Shown: piece after piece, positions 9,039-20,893 of the stretch
Layout: each line of letters starts with the position of its first letter
How positions within the stretch are numbered: the stretch's first letter is position 1
Origin: Lonicera japonica
Taxonomy: Eukaryota > Streptophyta > Magnoliopsida > Dipsacales > Caprifoliaceae
Direction: 5' to 3'
Assembly (NCBI GenBank): GCA_021464415.1
Contig: CM038467.1
Span: 13,099,411-13,163,410 of the forward strand
DNA length: 64,000 bases
The notes under the pieces: model-generated
What the model saw: the letters and a program-made list of their open reading frames with translations, nothing else
What the model was told of the DNA's origin: nothing
Database searches by the model: none
Translations under genes and position numbers: made by a program

Positions 9039-9327
9039 TGTTAGAAATGATGATATTGAATGATGATATTCTCCAACATAAATTAGCATTATTATTTGTA
9101 ATTATTAAAGTTTAGAATTATTCTTCTTTTCCTTTATTCCCTCCTCCATGTTTCCCTCCTTGTCTCCTCCTTTCTTCCTCATTTTAGGCTTCTTGTTTCC
9201 TTCTTTACTTGTATATATATTCATGTCAATTCCATTGTAAAAGCATGAAAATATTGTAACAATGTAATCCATTATGGAATTCTTGCTCATTATAATTTCT
9301 CTATTTCTTGTGTTGTATAATTTAACA
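9039..9327 (+). repeat. 3' LTR, 289 bp
   Basis: It appears identical to the 5' LTR over its full length and is followed by the target duplication ATGGG (9328-9332). Confidence 0.95.
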
Positions 9328-9527
9328 ATGGGAACAACGTAACTAACTGATTATACAAAATTTAGATGGATTATCGCTTCCGGAGGTGATTGGCATCCAT
9401 TTGATGGTGTTTTTACTCTCAATCTCTCTCTCTTACACACTCGCATATACACATTTGATGGTGTTTTTACACACATGCATACACACAGCGCACTGGCGCA
9501 TCGTATTTTGAGCAAAATTAGCATCTT

Positions 9528-10154
9528 TGATGGTTCAACATGTTGGTTCTTGTGTAGGCCTATATGTTGGTGCATTTGCCCCGTGTGGCACGGAGATAGT
9601 CAAACTGAGGCATAACTGCGGTAACTGGAATGACGTGAATGACGACGACGAATCTTCAGATGTCTATCTTTTTGAGTATGTTAAGGCGGTAAAGCTTACA
9701 GGGGATCTAAATTTACCAGCTGGGCAGGTTAGTAGCTTTTAGTTTCTGTATCGTTACTTTTGGTGGCATACATTTTGAATGCATTTAAATGTTTGTTCTG
9801 TGATTAATGTGCGTGTTCTGCTAATTGTATGTGTATTTATCAGTACATCTTTTGATTCTTCTGGTCACATTTCGTGCTAAAAATGGGAAGGGGATTTATG
9901 TTTCCAAGCGGGGATTGTATCTCGATGAACTTCGGGTGGTAATTAAGCCCATAATTGATATATTTAATCTGCATACGTCTGGTTTTGAGGAATAATTATC
10001 CCTGTATTTGGACTTCCCAGTTCAATATAATTATCCCTCTCGTAAAAAAATTCCTGTTCAGGTTTCAAGTTATAGTGGTCAAGGAAGGATAGCAGAATTT
10101 GGGTTCTGAAATAAAAAATGGGTCGAGGGTGAACTTCTATAACTCAACGGCAAG
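9528..10154 (+). pseudogene. EXECUTER/F-box-like pseudogene fragment
   Basis: Three exon-like pieces read in order. 9528-9728 ([19 protein letters not shown]...[14 protein letters not shown]) ends at a good GT donor. 9864-9938 (VTFRAKNGKGIYVSKRGLYLDELRV) follows. 10062-10154 (VSSYSGQGRIAEFGF, stop, NKKWVEGELL, stop, LNGK) completes the series. Order and wording match the conserved domain shared by the EXECUTER chloroplast singlet-oxygen proteins and a related plant F-box protein (At3g12350 type). Exon 3 carries two in-frame stops and the acceptor before exon 2 lacks AG, so it is dead. The F-box half and the C-terminal part are missing. The LOB retrotransposon lies about 200 bp upstream. Confidence 0.7.
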
Positions 10155-11045
10155 GTGTGCAACTCTTTTGACATATACACGTCACCATTCTTTGATACTT
10201 ATCTAGAGTTGAATTGTGACGAAAAGTCCAACAGAAAGGTGTACAATACAACTCAAATAAATAGGATATGGTTTATTAGGATTGACCTTGGCAATTTACA
10301 GCAAAAGTCAATATTTATCTCTTTCGTGCCGTATGAATTTGTGGATTCTGCTCTTGGACATGTGACTATATGTTGCATGTGCAAATATGATGGTACCTAT
10401 GCTTTGGAACTTTAAAAATGAACTCTGTAGGTGCTCTATATTGCAGCAAATAGTGTTTTGGATTTGAAAATTCCATGCCTTAATCTCTTGTTTTTGTTTG
10501 TTTATTCACAGTTGAGTCATATAGTAAGTAGACTTCAGGATTTCTAGTAAAGTTGATGGTAGTATTTTCACTTGTATGCCTTTGTCTCAATACCACTCAA
10601 GAACCAAATTGAATAAGATGATTTAAGCTTTATTAGTGGGATATTCCCAGTTCTTGTAGGAACCAAAATAATCTGTTAATCCTTATACATAATAATTTCA
10701 TATAATTATGTTAATTACATTGATATTTTGTTGGACTTTTTTTCTCACAAATCAACTCTATTGGCTTGCAGTAAAGTCGCATGGAACTGAAGGATGTAGG
10801 AGGGATGGCCCTCAGATCCTTCCAGTTAATCATGTCTTCAGTATTTATACCAATGTATTTGCTATATTAGATCATAAGAGGGGGGGAAATGGAGCAACCT
10901 CTTGTTGAATGCTTATAATTGCTACTTCAAAATTAGTTTTCTGTGACACCTCTGCCCTTGCTTATCTTGGAAAGTTATTTTTTTTTCTCTTTGTACTAAT
11001 AAATTAGTTGTTACCGGTTATTATGTTGGATGCCTGCCCCTACAG
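10155..11045. other. No confident gene; between pseudogene and next exons
   Basis: Mostly AT-rich intron-like sequence. An open frame at 10155-10415 has no recognisable homology and is probably chance. Confidence 0.4.
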
Positions 11046-11305
11046 AGTTTGGACGTTTTATCCCCACCCTATGTTGATATGACAGCTGATTTACCGGAGG
11101 ACCCTGATATTATACAGGTATATATACAAATCAAAGATATGACAGTGTTTTACGTTATGTTCATTATGTGTCTGAAGATATGATCTCACTCTACTCCTGT
11201 GATATATTATTATGCAGGATCATTATCCTCCCCCAAGTTATGCATTTATGAACATGATGTCCCCTTCTCTCAACACTCGGGAATCTACCATTGGACTCCA
11301 AAATG
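11046..11305 (+). CDS. Two exons of an unrecognised gene
   Basis: Exon 11046-11117 (SLDVLSPPYVDMTADLPEDPDIIQ, 24 codons) has a clean acceptor (CCTACAG) and donor (GTATAT). Exon 11218-11305 (DHYPPPSYAFMNMMSPSLNT..., 29 codons plus one base) has a good acceptor (TATGCAG) and a weaker donor (GTCAGC). The frame is continuous across the 100-bp intron in phase 0. The wording is protein-like but I cannot assign a family. No start codon or upstream exon was found. A terminal exon with similar character lies at 23095-23196, which would make this one gene with a very long, transposon-filled intron. Confidence 0.55.
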
Positions 11306-12100
11306 GTCAGCGCTTCATCTCCTTTTTCTCTATCTATCTATCTATCTATCTCAAATTCACGCACATACAGTCTCATTCATTTGATCTTCAATTTGATGTT
11401 GCTACTTGTTTGTTTGTTAGATTGATTTTCTAGTGTGGCTTCTTTCTGAAATTTTGTTTGAGGATCTGATCTGGTTATAGATTTGCCTTTGAACTGTTAT
11501 CAGGTCCTATTTGTATGTTTGTTTACTTTTCTATCTGTATACACACCACAGACGTATATATATATATTTTGTCACCTTTTCGATTTATCAGAATTCTGTA
11601 GAAGTTGAATTCGTTAGGGTTTAGTGGTAACTTGATTTAAGTAGTCTAAAATTGGAATGAACAGAAACTAGAGTGTCTATTAATTTTATGATTAAAATGA
11701 TTTTTGAAAGATTTTGTGAGCTAGTCACTAAAATTGAGGAAGCTGGAGTGACGAGTTTCCAGAGGCTGTTGACAGAGGGAATTTATCAGTTTCCTCTTGG
11801 AACTCAATTGAAGATGACTTATGATATGAATTATAAGATATTACTGAGAAGGAAGCTGCTAGTAACTAGTAAGAACACCAAAAAATGTATATCTCATGAC
11901 ATCATGATAATTTCAGGGTGGTAAGCAGTAAAGTGTAATGATATTTCAAAACCGTAGAAAGCGACAAATCAACTAACATCTGAGAAGCACGTGAAATTGG
12001 TTTAACGGATTCATCCAAATATAATTTTTCAAATAAGATTAATGGCTTACGCTTGGAAGCTTTGGATTGGTAATAATTTATCTTCGCAGTTTAATCTACA
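11306..12100. other. Intron-like AT-rich DNA
   Basis: Contains a (CTAT)n microsatellite at about 11330-11350. No additional exon could be supported. Confidence 0.4.
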
Positions 12101-12108
12101 CCTCCACG

Positions 12109-12419
12109 CATGGTTCAAAGTCGCGGTTTAGGAGGCCAACTCGGGCACCCAATTTTCAACTAGGATATCGGTATCGGTTTCGGTTTTAGCGATATGGACC
12201 GATTTATTATTTAAAATGCCCAAAAAATTACAAAAAAAATATGGAAAAATTCTAAAGTATGAGATTAATAAGATCATACCACCATCATAATAGCGTTTCG
12301 GCACCATCATAAGATACCGCAATTTTAATCATATCGGGTCATAATAGCGATTCGGCACCCCCTATTCTAACTCGGTATCGGCCATCTCGGATCGGTTTTG
12401 GCCAATACTTCGAACCATG
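12109..12419. mobile_element. 311-bp MITE, hAT-like, with perfect 8-bp duplication
   Basis: The ends are imperfect inverted repeats (CATGGTTCAAAGT at the left, ACTTCGAACCATG at the right). They are flanked by an exact 8-bp duplication CCTCCACG at 12101-12108 and 12420-12427. The interior is rich in GATATCGG/ATCGGT-type strings and has no coding frame. An 8-bp duplication fits the hAT superfamily. Confidence 0.8.
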
Positions 12420-12427
12420 CCTCCACG

Positions 12428-14150
12428 TGGTGCTTAGTTGGCTGTATTTGTGAGTTTGTTTTACTTTGATCCTGAAATTTTTGCTCCTTCAAGTTTATAC
12501 GCGTGTATAACTAGGCAGAGATTTAGAAATCTGGTAAAGCGTCAGAATAAAAAATGTATCTAGATGTGCTTTAAACCATTTTCATTGGGCGGACATTCAC
12601 GTGCAGAGTTTCTGATGTCAAATGAGATGGTCCAAGAAATTTGACCATTGGTTTTAGGCCAATTATGTTTCTAGTAGGAAACTTAGCGTAAATGTTGCCA
12701 AGCTTGTTTTAACATGGTGAACCAACAAGCCAATTTGGAAATATCTTTACTAAAGGTTCAATTTTATAACTGGAATCACCAAGAGAAATGGAAAACCGTC
12801 ATTACAACTAAATGAACTTAGAGACCTAATTCATTGAGATTTAAATTGGAGATTAAACATGTAGGCAATCAAGTGGCAGTCGACCCACTAATAACTAATA
12901 ATCTAGGGGGACTATTTCTTTTTATACTGGTAGCATTTGTAGAAATCAAGTATCTTTCTCATTTTGATTAATTAAAACTTTCTATGGGTGCATGGTTAGA
13001 TTTTTAAATTTTTTTTCGGAAGTTATATATAATGTGGGTGAAAGCGAACGACTTATAGTTATGCTGCAACCTTGATAGTTTTGTTATATGTGTATGGAAA
13101 GCCAATCCGTAGCTGTATGAATCTGTTTAATGGAAGGAAAAGTTAATAAAGACAAACTGGGTATATACGTATTTAGTTTATGAGAGAAAGGCTACCCTCA
13201 AGGCAAACCCACCTTGAAGCTATTTTTGAGTACATGTGAGCTTAGACCTGTGACTATGTAACTGTAAAGCTTTACCATCTGGGATAATACCCGGATCTGC
13301 TTTCAAAATTATTTTTTATCGTTGTTCTCTCTGATTAGGCAAGCAAGATATTTGGTATAACTTTGTGTGCTTTCATTGTATGTTTTTAGTCTGAAAAGTC
13401 AAATTTAAAGGAATATTTACTCTAATATATAATCAATCTTAAAACTAAATTTTTGTTTGACTATTTGAATTTGAATGTATTGTCATCACGTAACTGAAAC
13501 GAAGTATGTTTCTTTCTTATAACATATATATATATATATATATTCTCTGGGTTTGTGAAAGCAAATTTTCATCCGAGGAAATACATTTTGTTATAGAATT
13601 AATTTATTGCTTTAGATGTCGATTCTTCATGCCTGATGGTATCCGTCTTGATGGTTATTTGATGCTTTTAATTCAATATTATACTGTGGCTTCGGCAATG
13701 GTTTGGCAGAAGAATGCGCAGATGGTGATGAAGAGAAGGCTGGCATTTGAAAGCTAAGAGACGTGTCCAATAATGCAGAATACTCTTGTCCAAGGAAGCT
13801 CACCAAAATTGATTGTCCTCTGTTAATTTCCGAACTTATTATTGTTACTTCTATATGTATGTATGTATGTATGTATCAATGTACGTGTTTATTGTTGCAT
13901 TACTTTGGGTTTCAGTTGGATTTTTGCCTCTTGTTGAGCGTTTCCCCCTACGATACATTTGCCTTATGAACTGTCATAATTTATCTGTACAATTGTGAGC
14001 ATTACCCATATGATAAAATTAAATGCCACGGCTCACAGTGGAATCTTACAATGTGAGGTTTCTTTCTTAGGGAGTTTTAAGGGATTATAAACCAATGTCA
14101 TCAAAGGCCTCATAATAAGAGAAAAAACAAAATTCAACAAGTTCATATCA
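12428..14150. other. Mostly non-coding; one possible terminal exon
   Basis: A frame at about 13617-13757 (CRFFMPDGIRLDGYLMLLIQYY..., ending RRLAFES and a stop) follows an acceptor-like CTTTAG. It reads like protein but matches no family I know and could be an exon of the 11-kb gene or chance. A TA-rich microsatellite lies at about 13524-13542. Confidence 0.3.
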
Positions 14151-14945
14151 GTAAGTTACACTTGAGCTAATCTATTGTTGTGAAAAGGTGTTTGGTTTGA
14201 GTATGGACTGACGTAAGGGGGGTGGGTATCAAATTGTATGGCCAAATAGCGCTGGTTATATAGATAATATCGCTGCTTCCTTTTTTTGTTAAAATTCCTT
14301 TTAAATGAATCAAACCAATTACAAAGTACAAAACACACCAACCAAAACCAACAAAACAAGCTGAAACAAACTCACTTTAAACTAGAAAAAACCACAAAAC
14401 ACTACATCAGACAAGCAAACACTCAGCATTCAATTCCCCATTCTTTGCGTATCACCCAGTTAGCAAATGTCCTCCTTCCTTTCCAACTGCAAGCTTTAGC
14501 TCTAACACACATCTCCACTTCCCTCAATACCTGCCATTCAGTCCTAAACCTTTGCTGAAATATCCTCATGTTTCTCTCTTGCCAAGAGAGAGAAACAAAC
14601 TGCAGCTTGAGGAATTTTCTCTACTCTAGCACCCAATTGATTTCCCCTACAGGTTGCAACTGCATACTCTAACCTCTGATCCCAGCTCCCGTAATGACAA
14701 TTCAGTTGATTTCTTTGCAAGATCTGCTTCCACACCCAACTGGTATTAGAACAGTGAAATTAGAGGTGGTTCCTGCTTTCGACCCCCATTCCACGCAAAA
14801 TACAAATGTTATCTGCCACTTTACTCCACTGAAACAGCACATCTTTAGTTCTTGACCTGTTTCTACAATACAACCAGAGAATAGAGCTATATCTAGGAAT
14901 TGTATCAGCTCCCCGAGCAAGCTATGTCTAGATGAAAACATGGCT
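14150..14945 (-). mobile_element. LINE (L1-type) 3' fragment
   Basis: Minus-strand frames, broken by stops and frameshifts, resemble the C-terminal part of plant LINE ORF2. One segment reads LAREKHEDISAKV in one frame and WQERNMRIFQQRF in another, with VLREVEMCVRAKACSWK and an upstream cysteine-rich piece. Reverse transcriptase and endonuclease domains are absent, which fits the usual 5' truncation of LINEs. A T-rich stretch at about 14277-14287 (A-rich on the minus strand) may be near the tail. Confidence 0.5.
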
Positions 14946-16050
14946 TCTTCTACTTCCTTTTTTAATCACTTTCGCAGTTTTGTACACATTTTTATGTAGA
15001 GGATAATCTGCCACAGCTAAAGCATAATACTTAATTATCATGGAATTTGGTACATTGAATTCCACGTGACTTTTAATTTGAGACGCCCCATAAAGTGATT
15101 TGATATTTTATTTTATTTTTAAAGCAAAGAGGGGGAAATTGCCCACAACTAATTTTATTAAAATTTGTCAAAAAGCACTTCAAAGTACATCAAACCTCAA
15201 ATAAAGTCTAGCCTTTCTTAATCTAAAGCTAAAATTCTTGAAAAAGCAGTACAATGGGTATGTTTGGTGGTGGGTATTTATTTTTCCAAATTTTAAAAAC
15301 TCAACTTAAAATTAACTTTACTTTCTCTCTCTAATTTTTTTTTTAAAACACCCTAACTTTAAATCCAAAAATCAAAATTATAAAAAATATATATATATTT
15401 AAAACCTACTGGTCGAGTTTTATAAAATAAGATCCATTGTGATTATTTTTTGAAAATTGTTTATGAGATTTTTTAATTGGTTGAAAAAAACTCAAACAAA
15501 AATCAAATTCACTTTTTAACGTACTTCCAAATTCTACCGAACATCATATTTTAAAAACTCAATTCAAAACATCAACTAAAAATCACCGATACATCAAAAT
15601 TTAAGAAATTTCTTCCAAGCGTGCCGGTTTGGGAATAAATCTTTGGGGCCTACCACCAATGATATTAACATCTTCAAAGAGCCAAGCGATAAGACATTTG
15701 GGATCGACAAAGCGTACTTGCGGCAAGAGATAACATCCATCTTGGTCAATATGTATTTTTGATTGCTTGTGTAATTTTTTAAGTTCTCTTTTTGAGCCTT
15801 AAGAGTGTACCAAAGAAAATCCATCTTCTTCTGTGTAGCTTCCCATTGAAAGTCTGTTTAAACCATCTTGCTTAGAATTCAAATCCTTAACTCCAGAACT
15901 AGTCACAAATGAATAATCCCAATGGGCTAACCCCAATTTTAAGTGTTTTGTTGAAGCATCATCACTAATTTCACTTCTACTTCAGTAGTCATAGCTTGTT
16001 CATTAGAATTTCCCCCATCTCCACTTTTTTCAATCTCGGTATTTATCTTA
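14946..16050. other. Non-coding, repeat-like
   Basis: A piece at about 15120-15170 (on the minus strand, an AATAAAATT-like string followed by GGGCAATTTCCCCCTC) resembles LINE tail sequence also present near 41865-41910. 15250-15560 is related to the dispersed repeat seen at 215-450. No gene is supported. Confidence 0.35.
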
Positions 16051-16898
16051 GGCCTTGTTCACTTGCAACTTAAAATGCCACTTAAATCTGAAAACTTAAA
16101 ATTTTTAGATTTAAGTGGTTTAAAAAATTGTTCACTAACTTAAAAAATTAAGTGAATACTAATTTTTACCCCTTAAAACTTTAAATTTTCATCCAAAATT
16201 TTAAATGGCAACTTTGCTACTTAAATCTGAAACTTAATTTTAAAGAGTATAAAACGTCCATTTTACCCCTTCTCTTCTATCAAAATTCCGCATCTATCAT
16301 AACCAAAAACCACACGCTTGTCTCCACACTTCACTTCTTCCATTCGAGCGCCGCTCTTCTTCATCTCCACAATCCACATGCCGGGTCTCCACCTCCACCA
16401 TCGACATTCACCGCTCGTCTCTTCAAGTAAAATCTCTCTCTCTCACACACGCACACAGAGAGACGCTGGTCCATAAATCTTGGGTGTGACAATTTATCTT
16501 ATCATTGCAAACATATATATTATATATATACACAAACATAATCTTAACTGCCCAAAACAATTTCATTCATCATCAATGCATTTCCAATGTACCCCCAATT
16601 AATTAAAATCTACAATTTAACTATTATATTTCAAGAAATCCCCAATGCCGATTATGAGTATTGCAAATTAGAAGACTAGTCTCTTGCTTACACCAAGAAT
16701 TTATTCGAATTACAATGGCGTCGTTCAATATTTGAATCACAAAATAAAAGGGCAAAATTGTCATACTAAAAAAAATTCAATTTTCAGATGAGTTATATTC
16801 AAACAAACAACATTTTTTCAAATACAATTTTCATAACTAAACAAACAGCTTTTTCATTTTTCATTTTTCAGTTTTCAATTTTTTAACTAAACGCCATC
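16051..16898. mobile_element. Candidate Tourist-like element with leader-like insert
   Basis: TTA occurs on both sides (16048-16050 and 16899-16901) of a segment starting GGCCTTGTTCAC and ending AAACGCCATC, which could be weak terminal repeats of a PIF/Harbinger element. The middle (about 16260-16450) is CT-rich and looks like a 5' UTR. The inverted repeats are poor, so this is tentative. Confidence 0.3.
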
Positions 16899-17131
16899 TT
16901 AGTATTTGAAATACTTTCGCCTCTGATAGTTACAACAAAATGCAATTTGACTCTTAATTTATGCTGCGGGGAGTATTATTATTTCTATCTTTCAGAAATT
17001 ACAATTGCTACTTATTTATGGCCTTCAAATTTTATTGAGGCTCATAAAAGATACGGTGGGATGAGAACAATCCTGTTAATCAAGGCTAGTAATCATTTCT
17101 AAGGGCTGTAGGCAGATTAATAGTTGAGCAT

Positions 17132-17370
17132 TGTAGATAACTAAAGAGAGAAATGAAAGATTATTGATTTTATTTGATGTGTAGATTTACAATAGCTTGA
17201 GGATATATATATACATTTATGGGGTTGGTGTGGGTTGGTTGGTATTTGACAATGGTGGCATGGTGGTGTTGATGATATTTGACAATCTAACACCATCTAG
17301 AAGGGTTGACAATGGTGGTGTTGATGTAATTTGACAATGGTGGCATTTGACAATCTAACAATATCTAACA
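17132..17370 (-). repeat. 3' LTR of the Copia element, 239 bp
   Basis: Contains internal repeats of TTTGACAATGGTGG. It is slightly shorter than the 5' LTR because of a TA-repeat length difference. Confidence 0.9.
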
Positions 17371-17475
17371 CCCCCCCTCAGACTCAAGGTGGCAAATGGG
17401 AGGTCAGCTTGAGTTTGGAAAGCAAATTCTAAAAGCAACCTGGCGGATGAACTTTAGTGAATATGTTGGCTGGTG

Positions 17476-18003
17476 TAGGGGTGTTGTCAGAAATCCGAAA
17501 ACTAAACGAACGAACCGAACCGTTGCGATCCTAAATTTCCCGAACCGAAAAAAAAACCGAACCCGAAATCAAAAACCGAAACCGATTGATTTGGGTCGGT
17601 ATGGGTTGGGGATTCGGGGTCCCCGAATTGGACCGAAAAAACCAAATCTTTAAAAAAAAAAAATTGCTAACTTAATGTAATTACTTAAGTTGTATTACAA
17701 TACGTTGAAAAAAAAAAGAGGAAACTTTCTTACAACATTTACATTATATAAATAACCCAACCCTATGGATTGTTTACATTTACAAATAATTACTTAAGCT
17801 AATTATTAAAATATATACATTATATAATTTTTTTGTAGCGCCTTTTTAGTGAATTTATATTTTTAGTGCAATTTTGAACTAAAGTTTTAACAATACAAAA
17901 AAAAACCAAATGAGATCGAACCGAACCGAAATCGAACTATAAAGTTTGGGGAGGGTTTGGGGTACCTTAATTTCTACCCCGACCGAAACCAAAAACACCC
18001 CTA
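17476..18003. mobile_element. 528-bp hAT-type MITE nested in Copia RNase H region
   Basis: The ends are the perfect 10-bp inverted repeat TAGGGGTGTT/AACACCCCTA. The subterminal parts are rich in CCGAACCGAA, a composition typical of a plant hAT MITE group. Flanks share GCTGGT (17469-17474 and 18004-18009), an imperfect remnant of the target duplication. It interrupts the pol frame just before its C-terminal tail. A T-rich, AT-rich centre has no coding frame. Confidence 0.75.
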
Positions 18004-18437
18004 GCTGGTTGATCTATGGATGAGATGGGGATGAGACGAATGGTGTTGGTAGATACATGCTGGCGAATGAAGTGACAGTCAATCTCAGTATGCTTCGTCC
18101 GTTCATGAAAAACATCATTGTGAGCAATCTGAATAGCACTTTGATTATCACATCTAAGGACAGTTGGAAGATGTTGAGAAACTCCCATGTTCGAGAGGAG
18201 CCAGCGGAGCCAAACAATTTCTTGAGTGGTGTCAGCCAGAGCATGATATTCTGCTTCTGTACTTGAGCGGGAAACTAGGGTCTGTTTCTTGCTACGCCAA
18301 TATATAAGCGAATCGCCTAAGAAAATACAGTAACCGATAGTTGATCGTCTGTCAGTTGGATCACCAGCCCAGTCAGAATCAGAATAAGCACATAGCTCAA
18401 GGGAGGACGTAGATGAAAACTGAAGACCGTGAAACAT
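18004..18437 (-). pseudogene. Copia RNase H (pol fragment)
   Basis: Reads CAYSDSDWAGDPTDRRSTIGYCIFLG...WRSKKQTLVSRSSTEAEYHALADTTQEIVWLRWLL...CDNQSAIQIAHNDVFHERTKHTEIDCHFIR, the standard Copia RNase H with its SDSDWA, STEAEY and D-N-Q-S motifs. The frame is cut by the nested MITE and separated from the reverse transcriptase by a frameshift. Confidence 0.9.
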
Positions 18438-18452
18438 TGTCCCTTTGATATA

Positions 18453-19760
18453 TCAGAGAATGCAAAGAACAGCAGTATAATGAGTGGATCGTGGAGTAGA
18501 CATAAACTGACTAACGATGTGAACGACATGGGCAATATCTGGACGAGTGACGGTGAGATAGACCAGGCTGCCAACAATTTGCCGATACTTGGCTTGTGAG
18601 AGATAGTAACCAGCAGAGTCAAATAACACTTCAAGTCCTAAAAAATAATTTAAACGACCGAGATCTTTCATCTCAAAGTGACGGCTGAGAGATTGTTTGA
18701 GTTCAGAAATATCACTAGTATCATCTCCGGTAATAATCATGTCATTTACATAAAGAATCAGAAGTGTAATACCAGTAGCCCTCTTTCTGAGGAAGAACCC
18801 ATAGTCATAAGCACTAGAGGTGAAGCCCATTGTTTGAATGGTGGAGCTAAACTTTTCAAACCAAGCACGAGGGGCTTGTTTTAGGCCATATAGGGCACGG
18901 CGGAGCTTGCACACTTGAGAGGAGGAGTGATGGAACCCTGGAGGAGGTTTCATATAAACTTCTTCTGAGAGATCACCATTTAGGAATGCATTCTTTACAT
19001 CCATCTGAAAAAGTTTCCATTTTCGAATAGCAGCAATAGCGAGAAGGCTTCGGACAAAAGTTAAACGAGCAACAGGGGCAAACGTTTTCTCATAATCAAT
19101 GTCGTATTCTTGATTAAAATCTTTTGCAATAAGTCAAGCTTTGTATCGATCGATGGACCCATCTTATTTGATTTTAATTTTGTAAACCCATTTATATCCA
19201 ACTGCTGTCTTCCCTGGGGCAAGGGTGACCAATTCCCAAGTCTGGACTTTTTCTAAGGCCTGTAATTTCTCAGTTATCGCTTGCTGCCATAATGGGTTAG
19301 AACTAGCCTCTTTATAAGTAGAAGGCTCATGGTGAGAGAAAATAGTGGAATAATAATGATAGTCATGAAGATGATGAGAAAGTTGTCTTACCCGTGTGGA
19401 CTGACGAGGAGTGGATTGTCTGGCCGGATCGTTGGACAAGTCAGTGTCATGAGGATAGTCCGTGGTAGGCCCAGGGGATAGGTTGGGGGATGAATTATAG
19501 TCAGGGGTTGGGGAGGTAGATTCAGCGGGGGATGAATTATATTCAGGGGTTGGGGAGGAAGATTCAGTGGGGATGGGAATCTCACTCGATGGGATAGAGT
19601 CAGGAGGTGCCGTTCCAGGTGTGGGCAGAACAGATGTGTTGAGAGGATAAAGATCGCCAGTGGAGCTAGTGAAAAAAGGGATAGCGGTAATATTGGAGAC
19701 TTGAAATTTGGAAATGGATGAGAACATTTTGTGTTCCCAAAATATGACATGGAGAGACAC
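18453..19760 (-). pseudogene. Copia reverse transcriptase (pol fragment)
   Basis: Recognisable blocks are KWVYKIKIK, DFNQEYDIDYEKTFAPVARL, MDVKNAFLNGDL, ALYGLKQAPRAW and DLGRLNYFLGLEV. An in-frame stop replaces a residue near YKA-LIAKDF. The catalytic YVDD box reads YVND, which removes a metal-binding aspartate. Between LSQAKY and RQIVGSLVYL about 35 residues are missing compared with normal Copia proteins. The upstream 19164-19760 part is the Pro/Ser/Thr-rich linker between integrase and reverse transcriptase. Confidence 0.9.
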
Positions 19761-19784
19761 ACGAAGTCGTTTTAAAATAGGATC

Positions 19785-20802
19785 TCAACACCTATAGCCT
19801 TTATGTTCTATCCCATACCCTAGGAAGCAACATAGACGAGACTGAGGTTCGAGTTTAGAATGTTCATGAGGCTGAAGTAAGACAAAGCAGGCACACCCAA
19901 ATACTTTAAGAAGATTATAGTTAGGAGCATTGTCATACAACCTCTCATAGGGTGACTGATTTTGGAAGGCAAGAATAGGGTGGCGATTAATGGTGTATAC
20001 GGCAGTAAGAGCTGCTTCCCCCCAGAAACGTTCGGGACATCCACTGGATATGAGAAGAGCGCGAACAGTGTCTAGAATATGACGGTGTTTTCGTTCAGCA
20101 CGGCCGTTTTGTTGGGATGTACCAGGATAAGAGTACTGAGAAATTGTGCCTTGCTGACGTAAAAAATTTAAAAGGTTGGATTCTTTGTATTCCATAGCAT
20201 TGTCAGCACAAAAAATTTTGATTGGTCGAGAAAACTGAGTTTAGATCATTTGAGCAAAAATTGTAATATAGCTGTGGTAGTTCAGAGCGATTTTTCATGA
20301 GAAATATCCATGTAAAGCGGGTGTAGTCATCTATAAAAACAACAAAATATTTTGATCCTCCCATAGTATCATGAGGAGAAGGTCCCCATACATCCGAATG
20401 AATAAGATCAAAAGGTGCAGAAGAAAGGGAATTACTTTTATTAAAAGATAATGCGGGTTGTTTTCCAAGTTGACATGACAAACATAAAATATTTTCTGAC
20501 TTAACAGTTCCTAATCTACCAATAGAAACAAGAGTTCTAAGTTTATCAATAGACATATGACATAACCGAGAGTGCCAAAGTTCCAGGGATGAGGTGGGAA
20601 AAGTGGAAGCAGCAACAAAAGTAGAGATGGAAACATCAGGTGGTGTGCGAAGATGGATAAGCTCAAACATGCGACCAACTTTACGGCCTATCCCAATAAC
20701 CTGTCCCGTCTGTGGATCCTGTACATGACAACCAGAAGAAGAGAATAGAACAGTAAGGCCAAGATCACAGAGTTGTCCAACAGATATGAGATTAATAGTC
20801 AA
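19785..20802 (-). pseudogene. Copia integrase (pol fragment)
   Basis: The GAG-pre-integrase zinc site (WHSRLCHMS...CLSCQLGK) is followed by the catalytic core with HSDVWGP, FIDDYTRFTW and YPGTSQQNGRAERKHRH. The middle catalytic region is crossed by a frameshift near 20200, so the protein is split. Confidence 0.9.
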
Positions 20803-20893
20803 TTTTGGTATGTGAAAAGTAGAGGGAAGAGATAAAGTGGATGTTGATACGGGGCCAATGTGGGTGACATGTAATGGAGATTCATCAGCAGTT

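Larger units (their letters stand above)
5714..9327 (+). mobile_element. Non-autonomous Copia-type LTR retrotransposon carrying a LOB-domain gene
   Basis: A complete 3.6-kb element: 5' LTR, tRNA-Met-type primer site, G-box-rich leader, one 497-codon frame, poly(A) tract, two Copia-like 3' ends, polypurine tract and 3' LTR, flanked by a perfect 5-bp duplication. No gag, protease, integrase or reverse transcriptase is present, so it must rely on proteins made elsewhere. The last ~70 bp before the 3' LTR match the minus-strand Copia element at 17-23 kb. They still read as a pol C-terminal tail (FQDLLSKLKLT), which places its origin in Copia. The two LTRs look identical, so insertion was recent. 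The cargo is a captured host-type transcription factor frame rather than a viral gene. Confidence 0.92.
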
